Positions 1 to 8,956 of a stretch of DNA of 36,451 nucleotides are shown here, in pieces. The stretch spans positions 1 to 36,451 of the forward strand of contig JADFUR010000022.1 of assembly GCA_015222055.1 (NCBI GenBank), in the 5' to 3' direction. This DNA is from Bacteroidota bacterium. Lineage in GTDB: Bacteria > Bacteroidota > Bacteroidia > Bacteroidales > B39-G9. Positions within the stretch are counted from its first letter, which is position 1. Every line of letters begins with the position of its first letter. Position numbers and translations under genes: made by a program. The notes under the pieces were generated by a model. The model saw only the letters and a program-made list of their open reading frames with translations, did no database searches and had not been told where the DNA came from.

Positions 1-159
1 AAATAAATAAGTAAACAAAGGAACAAGCCAAGACGCTTGTACCATTTGGGGTAATTTCATTTAAATTTTTTCTGGGAAGTCTCATAATTCCGCAGGGGAA
101 TAAAATTTATATTTTAATTAACAGACTGCTCCCTGCATTTTTCTTATTGATTATCAAAA

Positions 160-179
160 CCCCCGATTAAAATCGGGGG
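160..179 (-). terminator. Rho-independent terminator after ftcD
   Basis: A perfect 8-bp GC-rich stem (CCCCCGAT at 160-167 with ATCGGGGG at 172-179) closes a 4-base loop. Read on the minus strand it is followed by TTTT, and it lies about 90 bases beyond the ftcD stop. The plus strand also has a T-rich stretch a little downstream, so it may act in both directions. I see no gene in bases 1-159. Confidence 0.75.
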
Positions 180-266
180 CTATTCATATTTTTTCCTTTC
201 AGGAAATTATTGATTAAAGGAATATGTAATTAGTTTATTTCCAATTAATTAATAATCGAACTCAGC

Positions 267-1940
267 TTATTTAATCTTACTATTAACAATCTTTAAAATT
301 TCTTGTTCAAGACTAATTGCATCGTTTTCAATTTTTTGCCCTTTATCAATAATTTCTTTTGCAAACTTTTTATCCTCAAGTCCAGCTGCATTAATCTTAA
401 CATTAAGGAAAGCACCCATAACACCAGCACGAGCAGCAATTGCACCAACTCCGGCATCAGTAACAGAATTTGGATTTCCAATTTCTGCCATAGCTTTCGC
501 AACTGCCATTGATTCATAACAAAATTTCATTGTCTTAAAAGGGACTTCAGTTGCAAATTTTGTTGCATCCTGAATTGCTTCTTTTCTTAATTGTTTTTCT
601 TCATCAGTTTTTTTAGGTAATGAAAAAGCATTCATAATTTTATTAAATGCATTTGTATCTTCATCAACCATTTTATTAAGTTCAACTTGATATTTTTTAC
701 CTTTCTCAGCCCAATTAGAAAATTCTTCCCAACGTTCATCCCATCCTCTTTTATGAGAAGATAAATTTGCAACCATTGTGCCTAAAGCAGCACCAAGAGC
801 ACCCATATATGCAGAAATTGAACCACCACCTGGTGCAGGAGATTCTGAAGCTGTTTCGTTGGCAAAACCAATTAAATTCATATCAACTAACTTCTCTCCT
901 GAATTACTTTCTAAAATATATTCAATAATTTTTTTATCAGGATCGAAAGGATATAACTCATCTAATCCAAGAGATTTTACAGCAATTTTAATTATTTCGC
1001 TATCAGGAATACCTGTTGAACGCTGTTGTTTACGCAAAAAATACTTACCTGCATCAAGCATAGCTTGTAAAGGAATAACTCCAACGAGTTCAGAACCTGT
1101 AACTCTAATACCATGACTGCTTGCAGAACGACAAACTTCGTCAAAAGCAATATGAACTGGTGTTACAGAGATGTCAGTTAAATTCATTGAAATTTGAGCA
1201 ACCCCGTATTCTTTAATAAACCAACCAATGGCTTTAGTCTTTTTTAAGGTCCCAGGAGTTCTAACAGGTTTGCCATTTTCATCTTTTACCGTTTTACCAG
1301 CTTCTTTTTTTATACGTCCGGCTTCTCTAACATCAAAAGCAATAGTATTAGCACGACGAGTTGATGTTGTGTTTAAATTAAAATTATAGGCAACAAGAAA
1401 ATTTCTAGCACTAATAGCAATAGCACCTGTGTTTGGAAGAAATTTAGAAGGCCCAAAATCTGGTTTCCATTCAGGTTTCGACAACTTATCTTTTAGTCCT
1501 TCATATTCTCCAGAACGACAGTAAGCTAAATTTTTACGTTTTTCAGTAAATGCAGCAAACTCATAACAATAAACAGGAATCCCTAATTCCTCACCTACTC
1601 TTTTAGCAAGTTTATGAGCATATTTAATTGTTTCTTCCATTGTTATATTAGAAACGGGAACAAATGGACAAACATCAGTTGCACCAAAACGAGGATGAGC
1701 ACCATGATGTTTACACATATCTATCAACTCCATCGCTTTTTTTATACCTCTAAATGCCGCCTCTACAACTTCGTCTGGTGTGCCAACAAGAGTAACAACA
1801 GTACGGTTTGTTGCCTGTCCCGGGTCAACATCAACTAATCTAACTCCTTCAACAGTTTCTATTTGTTCTGTTATCTGTTTAATAATATTTTCGTCTTTCC
1901 CTTCGCTAAAATTAGGAACACATTCTATCAGCTGTTTCAT
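267..1940 (-). CDS. ftcD: Glutamate formimidoyltransferase / formimidoyltetrahydrofolate cyclodeaminase, fused
   Basis: This 557-residue protein should carry out the last steps of histidine breakdown: moving the formimino group from N-formimino-L-glutamate to tetrahydrofolate, then deaminating and cyclising it to methenyl-THF in the cytosol. Residues 1 to about 330 match the formimidoyltransferase domain, opening with the typical IECVPNFSEG and containing HHGAHPRFGATDVCPFVP. Residues from about 350 match the cyclodeaminase (FchA-like) domain, with SPAPGGGSISA and the IGNPNSVTDAGVGA stretch. The fused form resembles the animal enzyme; many bacteria use separate proteins. It lies 195 bases downstream of hutI on the same strand, so one transcript is plausible. 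The family assignment is firm. Histidase and urocanase are not in the window. Confidence 0.96.
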   Translation of the reverse strand: MKQLIECVPNFSEGKDENIIKQITEQIETVEGVRLVDVDPGQATNRTVVTLVGTPDEVVEAAFRGIKKAMELIDMCKHHGAHPRFGATDVCPFVPVSNITMEETIKYAHKLAKRVGEELGIPVYCYEFAAFTEKRKNLAYCRSGEYEGLKDKLSKPEWKPDFGPSKFLPNTGAIAISARNFLVAYNFNLNTTSTRRANTIAFDVREAGRIKKEAGKTVKDENGKPVRTPGTLKKTKAIGWFIKEYGVAQISMNLTDISVTPVHIAFDEVCRSASSHGIRVTGSELVGVIPLQAMLDAGKYFLRKQQRSTGIPDSEIIKIAVKSLGLDELYPFDPDKKIIEYILESNSGEKLVDMNLIGFANETASESPAPGGGSISAYMGALGAALGTMVANLSSHKRGWDERWEEFSNWAEKGKKYQVELNKMVDEDTNAFNKIMNAFSLPKKTDEEKQLRKEAIQDATKFATEVPFKTMKFCYESMAVAKAMAEIGNPNSVTDAGVGAIAARAGVMGAFLNVKINAAGLEDKKFAKEIIDKGQKIENDAISLEQEILKIVNSKIK

Positions 1941-2135
1941 ATTATATTAATTGTTAATTGTTAATTATAAATTATTAATGAAATTACAGGGTTAAGTCAT
2001 CTGACAAATCTTAATTTTCTTTGGTCATGGATGTTTCAAGACTTCAGAAGCTTGACAAATATTTTCTTTGTGAGTTCATTCCTTAAAACTTTTATTCTAA
2101 TCATAATTCTCAACTCGTAATTCGTAAATTCTGTA

Positions 2136-3383
2136 TCATTGAATTTCACCATTTAAAATAACCATATCAATTAAGTCTGACCCAAAAGAATATGGAATAA
2201 ACTCAATAGTTGGAATTTCTTTAGTAATAAAAACATTTGCAATTTTGCCACGTGCTATGCTACCTAATTTATCACTAACACCCATTGCATAAGCTGTATT
2301 TATTGTAGTAGCGTTAATTACTTCTTCGGTAATCATTCTATAATTAACACACCCTAAAGACATAATAAATTTCATATTTCCCGATGGAGATGAACCGGGA
2401 TTATAATCAGAAGCAAGAGCTATTGGCAAACCTGCATTAATCATCTTTCTAACAGGAGAATATTTCATACCAAGAAAAAAAGCAGCCCCTGGCAAAACAG
2501 TAGGCATTGTTTCAGTATTTTTTAATGCACTAATTTCATCATCACCAACATATTCGAGATGGTCAACAGAAAGAGCATTATATTTAACTCCAACTTGAAT
2601 ACCTCCTGAATAATCTAGTTCATTTGCATGAATTTTCGCTCTTAATCCGTATTTCATTCCGGTAAGTAAAATGCGATCGGTTTCTTCAACTGTAAAAAAT
2701 CCTTTATCGCAAAAAACATCAACATAATCAGCTAATTCCTGTGAAGCAACAACAGGAATCATTTCATTAATAATTGAATCTACATATCCAGACTGATTAT
2801 TTTTATATTCATCAGGTACAGCATGAGCCCCTAAAAAACTTGCTTTTATTGTTAGAGGTGTTGATTCTTTTAATCGTTTTATTACACGAAGCATTTTCAA
2901 TTCATCTTCTATGTTTAAACCATATCCACTTTTAATCTCAACAGCACCCGTTCCCTGTCTTTTAATTTCATTTATTCTCTGTAATGATTGTTCATATAAA
3001 TCATCCTCTGAAGTATTATGCAATAATTTTACTGAATTTAAAATTCCGCCACCTCTTTTAGCAATTTCTTCATAAGACAAGCCTTTTATTTTATCAATAT
3101 ACTCAACCTCACGACTACCAGCATAAACAATATGTGTATGGGAATCGCAAAAAGAAGGGAAAACCATTCGTCCCTTTACATCAATTTCTTTTAATTGATC
3201 AAGCTCTTTTAAATCCGGCAATGAATTCATACTTCCAAAATCTTCAATTTTATCATTATTAATCAAAAGAAATGCGTTATCAATAATTTGAAGTTTCGAC
3301 ATATCTGCTCCGGCAACAAATGCTTTTGGCTTATCTTGTTCAACCTGAACTAGTTTTTTTATATTTTTTATTAATATTTTCAT
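2136..3383 (-). CDS. hutI: Imidazolonepropionase
   Basis: A 415-residue amidohydrolase-fold enzyme that hydrolyses 4-imidazolone-5-propanoate to N-formimino-L-glutamate, the substrate of the neighbouring ftcD product. Visible family marks are the metal-binding DSHTHIVYAG near residue 80, the GGGILNSV and EIKSGYGL stretches, GAHAVP, HANEL, DHLEYVG, and ASDYNPGSSPSG near the C-terminus. The length is usual for HutI. The start is an ATG with no better upstream alternative. It is upstream of ftcD on the same strand, separated by 195 bases in which I see no gene. Together the two genes make the lower half of the histidine utilisation pathway. Confidence 0.96.
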   Translation of the reverse strand: MKILIKNIKKLVQVEQDKPKAFVAGADMSKLQIIDNAFLLINNDKIEDFGSMNSLPDLKELDQLKEIDVKGRMVFPSFCDSHTHIVYAGSREVEYIDKIKGLSYEEIAKRGGGILNSVKLLHNTSEDDLYEQSLQRINEIKRQGTGAVEIKSGYGLNIEDELKMLRVIKRLKESTPLTIKASFLGAHAVPDEYKNNQSGYVDSIINEMIPVVASQELADYVDVFCDKGFFTVEETDRILLTGMKYGLRAKIHANELDYSGGIQVGVKYNALSVDHLEYVGDDEISALKNTETMPTVLPGAAFFLGMKYSPVRKMINAGLPIALASDYNPGSSPSGNMKFIMSLGCVNYRMITEEVINATTINTAYAMGVSDKLGSIARGKIANVFITKEIPTIEFIPYSFGSDLIDMVILNGEIQ

Positions 3384-3580
3384 CAGTTTTTTTTTCTATA
3401 ATTAAGAACAAAATTATTCTACGAAAATAGTAATTCCAAGTGTTCAAATGAAATTTAATTTGTTAATATTTTTGTGTTAAATAATATCTTTAGATAGCCA
3501 TTTTTTAATAAAAAAAAAAACAATAGAGGAATTAGAGATAAAAAATGTACCAAAAATCTGCTTTTTTACTTTTTAATTAA

Positions 3581-3588
3581 TACATTTG
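3581..3588 (+). promoter_or_regulatory. Bacteroidota -7 box for the TPR hybrid kinase
   Basis: TACATTTG fits the Bacteroidota sigma-factor -7 consensus TAnnTTTG. A weak -33-like TCTG lies 20 bases upstream. The TTG of this box (3586) is also the first possible start codon of the long open frame downstream, which argues that translation really begins later, at 3622. Confidence 0.55.
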
Positions 3589-3621
3589 TTAATCACAATT
3601 TTAACTGAAGTAATAAATCTT

Positions 3622-6558
3622 TTGAAAAATTTTACTCTCATATTATTTATCTGCATCATTAGTACATACAAAATATTTGCAAACACAACAATTGACAGTC
3701 TAAAAAACAAATTAAAAACCACAGAAAATAAAGAAAAAATTAAAATTTTAAACGACCTGTCGTTTAAATATTGTTTTATTAATGAAGATTCCACATTAAA
3801 ATATTCAAAAGAAGCAATTCAATTATCTGACAAAATTTGTTACTCACTAGGCAAAGCAAGATCTTTAAAAAATATTGGAATTTTATATTATTTCAAAAGT
3901 GATTTTGAGAAATCACTATCTTACTACAAACAATCATTAGATATATACAAATTATTAGGAAACGAAACCGGAGAGGCAAAAGTATTAAACAATATTAGTA
4001 TAGTCTATCTTCAATTGGGCGATTTAAAAGAAGCTTTAAAATACAATTTCAAAGCTTTACGAATACACGAAAAAAATGACAATACTGACCATATAGCAAG
4101 TTCATTAAATAATATTGGGGTTATTTATCAAAATATAAATGAATATGATAGCTCATTATTGTATTTTAATAAATCATTAAAACTCGTTAAAGACAAAAGC
4201 AATAACAGAGAAATTGCAAATACTTTAAACAATATTGGGGCAGTATATCGAGATTGGAGTGATTATGATAATGCACTTATCTATTTCAACAAATCTCTAA
4301 AAATACAGAAACAAAATGGGAATAAAATGGGTATTGCAAAATCTGAAAACAATATTGGTGAAATATATTGTCTATTAGGAAAATATAAAAAATCAATTAG
4401 GCATTACCAAAAAGCTTTAAAATCAAGAGAAGAATTGGGAAATGAACAAGGTATTGCTAGCACAATTTTACATATTGGTGAAGTTTATGTTGATTGGAAA
4501 GATTATGAAAGAGCAATAAATTGTTTTCAAGAAGCTTTAAAGATACAAAAACAAATTAAACATAAACAGGGTATTGCAATATCACTGAACAATATTGGTG
4601 GGATTTATTCAACACTGAATTTATTCGACAAGTCATTAGATTACTATGAAGAAGCTTTAAAAATAAATAAAGAAATCGGGAATAAATTAGGCATTGGAAA
4701 TTCTTATCAGTGTATTGGCTTAATTTTTTTAAACAAAAAAATTAATTTTCAAAAATCATTATTCTTTTTTAAAAAATCTCTAATTATTTACACAAAGATT
4801 AATAATTATGAAGGTCAGATATCTGTGCTTAACTCCATAGGATGTTATTATAAAAGAACAAAGGATTATAAAAAAGCAATAGAATATTTCACTAAAAGCA
4901 TAAATATTGCAAAAAAACATAATCTATGTACAGAAATTATTAATAATTATAAATCTCTTTCGGAAATATATGAGGTAACAGGGAATTATAAAAAATCTTT
5001 ACTGTATTCTCAAAAACATCATAAACTAAACGATTCAATCTTTAATGAAAAAAGCAAGACTATTATTGCTGATTTCCAAACTAAGTATAAGACATCTAAA
5101 AAAGAAAAAGAGATACAAATATTAAAACAAGAAAAAAAAATTAATGAATATGAATTAAAAAAACAAACTCTTCTTACAAATTTATTTATAATAGGATTTT
5201 TTATTGTTTTTATTTTTATTGGGCTTATTATTCACGCTTATCTACTAAAAAAGAGGGCAAATAACACATTAACACTTCAGAAAGAAAAAATACAATTTCA
5301 GAAAAAGAAATTAGAATTTACAAACACTCTTTTGGAAAAAGCTAAAAAAATTGCCGAAGAATCCAATAACTCAAAAAGCATGTTCCTGTCAAATATGAGC
5401 CATGAGATACGAACTCCTATGAATGCAATAATTGGGTTTGCTAACTTGCTGACAAATACGATATTAAACAAAAAACAACACTCTTATACGAATAATATTA
5501 TTAACTCAGGAGATAATTTAATGGTAGTTATTAATGATATATTAGATTTCTCGAAAATTGAAGCAGGCAAACTATCTTTAGAAAAAATTAAATTTAACAT
5601 TAATGAATTGGTTCATAAATTGATTACTTCGCTAACAATTCAAGCTTCTCTTAAACAAGTTACAATAAAATATTTTATTGATAAAAATATTCCTACTCTA
5701 ATAATTGGCGATCCTGTAAGATTAAATCAAATATTGACCAATTTAATAGGAAACGCTATCAAATTTGCTTATAAAAACAGTGTTGTAAAAATTGAACTAA
5801 AATTACAAAAACTAACTAACAATGCTAGAATCTTATTCAACATTATTGATAGTGGTGAATATATTCCTGATAATAAGGTAGATAAAATTTTTGAGTGTTT
5901 CTCTCAGGCAAATTCTAACACAACCCGGCGATTTGGTGGAACAGGATTGGGATTATCTATAGTTAAGCGACTTATTGATTTACAAGAAGGTAAAATTGAA
6001 GTTACAAGTAAAAAAAATGGAGAAACAAAATTCTCATTTCATTTAAATTTTGATGTAACTAATGAAAAAGGAGCTTCAAATCTTTTAAATGATAAAGTTG
6101 TTTTAGGTAACTGTCATAAAAAAAATCTGAAAATTCTTGTTGTTGAAGATAATGAAATAAATCAAAATTTATTTATTGATGTTATAGAAGAATGGAATAA
6201 ATCAATAAATGTTGATATTGCACCAAACGGAAAAATTTCTTTAGATATGCTACAAGAAAAAAATTACGACTTAATTCTAATGGATATTCAAATGCCAATA
6301 ATGGATGGTTATGAAGCAACAAAAATAATTAGAAATAGTTTTACCCCTCCTAAAAATCAAACTCCAATTATTGCAATAACAGCTCACGCAATGATAGAAG
6401 AAAAAGAAAAATGTATTAATGCAGGTATGAACGACTATATTTCTAAGCCTTTCACACCAGAAAATCTTTTTAATAAGATTAAAATCTACACTTGTAAATA
6501 TATTGAAAAAGGAAGCAAAAATATTGATATCAGCGAGTTTATATGCCGTGGTATTTGA
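3622..6558 (+). CDS. TPR hybrid histidine kinase with receiver domain
   Basis: A membrane-bound hybrid sensor kinase of 978 residues from the chosen TTG start. That start gives a classic signal peptide (MKNFTLILFI... ending in a cleavable IFA); the earlier TTG at 3586 lies in the promoter box, and there is no nearby ATG. Ten TPR-like repeats with a 40-residue period (NNIG-x-IY pattern) form the sensor, followed by a transmembrane helix near residues 516-541 and a coiled coil. Then come HisKA (phosphoacceptor in MSHEIRTP, about H594), HATPase and a receiver domain with the phosphorylatable Asp in LMDIQMP, about D888. The ATPase G1 box reads DSGEYIP instead of the usual DxGxGI, so one conserved glycine is lost. 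No effector gene is adjacent. The signal is unknown. Confidence 0.9.
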   Translation: MKNFTLILFICIISTYKIFANTTIDSLKNKLKTTENKEKIKILNDLSFKYCFINEDSTLKYSKEAIQLSDKICYSLGKARSLKNIGILYYFKSDFEKSLSYYKQSLDIYKLLGNETGEAKVLNNISIVYLQLGDLKEALKYNFKALRIHEKNDNTDHIASSLNNIGVIYQNINEYDSSLLYFNKSLKLVKDKSNNREIANTLNNIGAVYRDWSDYDNALIYFNKSLKIQKQNGNKMGIAKSENNIGEIYCLLGKYKKSIRHYQKALKSREELGNEQGIASTILHIGEVYVDWKDYERAINCFQEALKIQKQIKHKQGIAISLNNIGGIYSTLNLFDKSLDYYEEALKINKEIGNKLGIGNSYQCIGLIFLNKKINFQKSLFFFKKSLIIYTKINNYEGQISVLNSIGCYYKRTKDYKKAIEYFTKSINIAKKHNLCTEIINNYKSLSEIYEVTGNYKKSLLYSQKHHKLNDSIFNEKSKTIIADFQTKYKTSKKEKEIQILKQEKKINEYELKKQTLLTNLFIIGFFIVFIFIGLIIHAYLLKKRANNTLTLQKEKIQFQKKKLEFTNTLLEKAKKIAEESNNSKSMFLSNMSHEIRTPMNAIIGFANLLTNTILNKKQHSYTNNIINSGDNLMVVINDILDFSKIEAGKLSLEKIKFNINELVHKLITSLTIQASLKQVTIKYFIDKNIPTLIIGDPVRLNQILTNLIGNAIKFAYKNSVVKIELKLQKLTNNARILFNIIDSGEYIPDNKVDKIFECFSQANSNTTRRFGGTGLGLSIVKRLIDLQEGKIEVTSKKNGETKFSFHLNFDVTNEKGASNLLNDKVVLGNCHKKNLKILVVEDNEINQNLFIDVIEEWNKSINVDIAPNGKISLDMLQEKNYDLILMDIQMPIMDGYEATKIIRNSFTPPKNQTPIIAITAHAMIEEKEKCINAGMNDYISKPFTPENLFNKIKIYTCKYIEKGSKNIDISEFICRGI

Positions 6559-6665
6559 AATTAGTAATCGTTAAACTAAAACACATCAGTATAAATTAAT
6601 ATTTTTGGATCTTTCTTAATTTATAAGTAATCAAAAAAGTTAAAAGGCTAAAGGCTAAAAAAATT

Positions 6666-6708
6666 AAAGTAAAAAGTAAAAAAATAATTTTGGAACACTT
6701 TTTACTTT
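6666..6708. terminator. Inverted repeat between convergent kinase and recG genes
   Basis: A perfect 12-bp inverted repeat (AAAGTAAAAAGT at 6666-6677 and its complement at 6697-6708) sits in the 212-base gap between two convergent genes. It is AT-only apart from two G:C pairs, so it is at best a weak bidirectional terminator. Confidence 0.4.
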
Positions 6709-6711
6709 TAA

Positions 6712-6777
6712 CTTTCAACTTTAGCCTTTCAACTTTAGCCTTTCAACTTTAGCCTTTCAACTTTAGCCTTTCAACTT
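6712..6777. repeat. 14-bp tandem repeat reaching into the recG stop codon
   Basis: About 4.7 head-to-tail copies of CTTTCAACTTTAGC lie directly against recG. The last partial copy supplies the TCA that, read on the minus strand, is the TGA stop of recG. A shorter inverse version (GGCTAAAGGCTAAA) occurs around 6645. The array is a likely slippage site at the 3' end of recG. Confidence 0.9.
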
Positions 6778-8879
6778 ATATACCCCCAATTGACATTATC
6801 TTTCGACAACTTTTTTAGCTGTTTAACAAGGATTTGATTTTCTTCCTTATTTAGGGATGCATCATTTTCCAAAATATCGTTTGCAATGTTACGTGCATAT
6901 TGCAAAATTTGTGTATCCTTGCTAAGATTAGCAATTTTAAAATCAAATGGTATTCCACTTTGTTGAGTACCTTCAATATCACCAGGACCTCGTAATTTTA
7001 AGTCGACCTCTGAAATTTCGAAACCATCGTTAGTCTGAACCATTGTTTCAATTCGTTTTCGTCCATCATTTGACAGCTTATAAGAAGTCATCAGAATACA
7101 ATATGATTGATCTCCACCTCTGCCCACTCGCCCTCGTAACTGATGTAATTGCGACAAGCCAAAACGTTCGGCACTTTCAATAATCATTACAGAGGCATTT
7201 GAAACATCAACACCAACTTCAATCACCGTAGTTGCAACCATAATTTGTGTTTGTCCTTTAACGAACAATTGCATTGATTTTTCTTTTTCGGCAGGTTTCA
7301 TCTTTCCATGCACAACGCTTATAGAATATTTTGGAGAAGGAAAGGCTCTCGAAATACTTTCTAAACCGTCTTCCAGATCCTTGTAATCCATTTTCTCCGA
7401 TTCCTTTATTAATGGATAAACAATATAAATTTGACGCCCTAATTGTATCTGCTTTTCGATAAAGCCAAAAACTCTTAATCTTTTTGAATCATAATAATGA
7501 ATAGTCTTTACAGGTTTTCGTCCGGGAGGCATTTCATCAATTACCGACACTTCTAAATCGCCATAAACAGTCATTGCTAAAGTTCGAGGAATTGGCGTGG
7601 CAGTCATAACCAAAATATGTGGCGGATTAATATTCTTTTTCCACATAAGTGCACGCTGAGCTACTCCAAAACGATGTTGTTCGTCAATAACAACCATTCC
7701 AAGATTTTTAAATTTCACAACATCCTCAATTAAAGCATGAGTGCCTATTAATATTTTCAATTCTCCGCTAAGCAATTGTTCGTGAATTATTTTTCGTTGA
7801 GCCTTTTTGGTTGAACCGGTTAGTAAATTAATATTAATATCAAGACCATCGAGCATTTTTGATAAAGTCTTAAAATGCTGAATAGCCAATATCTCGGTTG
7901 GAGCCATAAAACAGGCTTGGTAATTATTGTCAACAGCAATTAATATTGCCATTAAGGCGACTAAAGTTTTTCCACTACCAACATCACCTTGCAAAAGTCT
8001 GTTCATTTGCTTGCCCGAACCTACGTCTCTTCTAATTTCTTTAACAACCCGTTTCTGTGCATTGGTAAGAGAAAAAGGCAAATTGTGGCTATAAAAAGTA
8101 TTAAAATAATCACCTACTTTTGAAAAAACATAACCTTTAAATTTTTCTTTTCTTAAAATTTTTTGTTTTAATATATTTAGTTGTACATAAAACAATTCTT
8201 CAAATTTCAATCTGTATCGTGATTTTTTTAACAAATCGATACTTTGAGGAAAATGAACATTAAACAAGGCTTCATCAAGAGAAACTAAATTTAATTTTTC
8301 AATCAAATAGTTGGGTAATGTTTCGGGAATATAACCTTTAATTGTAGAAAAAGCCGATTGCTGAATATTGTGAATGGCTTTTGAATTAATATATTTCTTT
8401 TTGAGTTTCTCAGAAGTATTATATAATGAAAGAAAAGAAAATTGCAATTTCTCATCATGCTTAGTTATCTCTTCAATCTCTGGATGAACAATATTAATTT
8501 TATTATTAAACGAACTTGGTTTTCCAAAAAGAATGTAATCGACATTAATTTTAATTGATTCTTTAACCCATTTTATTCCTTTAAACCAAATTAATTCAAG
8601 TGAACCTGTATTGTCTGTAAAAGTAGCCGTAAGCCTTTGTTTTCTTGCTTGACCAATTGTTTGAAAATTTGATATTTTCCCTTTAAGCTGAATATAAGGT
8701 AAATGTGCATCTATCTGATTTACAGAATAGAACTTTGTTTTATCAATATATTTATATGGGAAATAATAAATTAAATCTTCAACAACATAAATATTCAATT
8801 CTTTTTGAAGCACTTCTGCTTTCTTCGATCCTATTCCTTTTAGATATTGTATTTCAATTTTTAAAAATTCTACAGGCAT
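6771..8879 (-). CDS. recG: ATP-dependent DNA helicase RecG
   Basis: A 702-residue branched-DNA helicase acting on stalled replication forks and recombination intermediates. The N-terminal wedge/OB domain spans roughly residues 1-200. The superfamily 2 helicase core follows, with Walker A GDVGSGKT near residue 300, the DEQH box (VIDEQHRFG) near 397, TATPIPRTLA, and the RecG-typical QLRGRVGRG near the C-terminal side. FKIANLSKD at the end matches the family's C-terminal region. The length is normal. It is transcribed divergently from the methyltransferase gene, with a promoter in the short gap between them. Its stop codon lies in a tandem repeat. Confidence 0.97.
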   Translation of the reverse strand: MPVEFLKIEIQYLKGIGSKKAEVLQKELNIYVVEDLIYYFPYKYIDKTKFYSVNQIDAHLPYIQLKGKISNFQTIGQARKQRLTATFTDNTGSLELIWFKGIKWVKESIKINVDYILFGKPSSFNNKINIVHPEIEEITKHDEKLQFSFLSLYNTSEKLKKKYINSKAIHNIQQSAFSTIKGYIPETLPNYLIEKLNLVSLDEALFNVHFPQSIDLLKKSRYRLKFEELFYVQLNILKQKILRKEKFKGYVFSKVGDYFNTFYSHNLPFSLTNAQKRVVKEIRRDVGSGKQMNRLLQGDVGSGKTLVALMAILIAVDNNYQACFMAPTEILAIQHFKTLSKMLDGLDININLLTGSTKKAQRKIIHEQLLSGELKILIGTHALIEDVVKFKNLGMVVIDEQHRFGVAQRALMWKKNINPPHILVMTATPIPRTLAMTVYGDLEVSVIDEMPPGRKPVKTIHYYDSKRLRVFGFIEKQIQLGRQIYIVYPLIKESEKMDYKDLEDGLESISRAFPSPKYSISVVHGKMKPAEKEKSMQLFVKGQTQIMVATTVIEVGVDVSNASVMIIESAERFGLSQLHQLRGRVGRGGDQSYCILMTSYKLSNDGRKRIETMVQTNDGFEISEVDLKLRGPGDIEGTQQSGIPFDFKIANLSKDTQILQYARNIANDILENDASLNKEENQILVKQLKKLSKDNVNWGYIS

Positions 8880-8906
8880 TTTTTTTATAAAGTAATGTAA
8901 TCGTTA

Positions 8907-8935
8907 TTGAAAATATCAATAAAAAATTAATTTTG
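8907..8935 (+). promoter_or_regulatory. Promoter of the methyltransferase gene
   Basis: TTG at 8907-8909, an 18-base spacer and TAATTTTG at 8928-8935 fit the Bacteroidota -33/-7 pattern (TAnnTTTG). The TTG inside the -7 box is the first apparent start of the downstream frame, so the ATG 21 bases after the box (8957) is the better start. Confidence 0.6.
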
Positions 8936-8956
8936 TATAAATTTTATTCAAAGAAA

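Noticed and set aside
778-1116. Plus-strand open frame of 112 codons opposite ftcD
   Set aside because: It is the complement of a clearly recognisable enzyme, and its translation shows no family features.
6712-6777. Possible CRISPR-like array
   Set aside because: The copies are directly adjacent 14-mers without spacers, so this is a simple tandem repeat.
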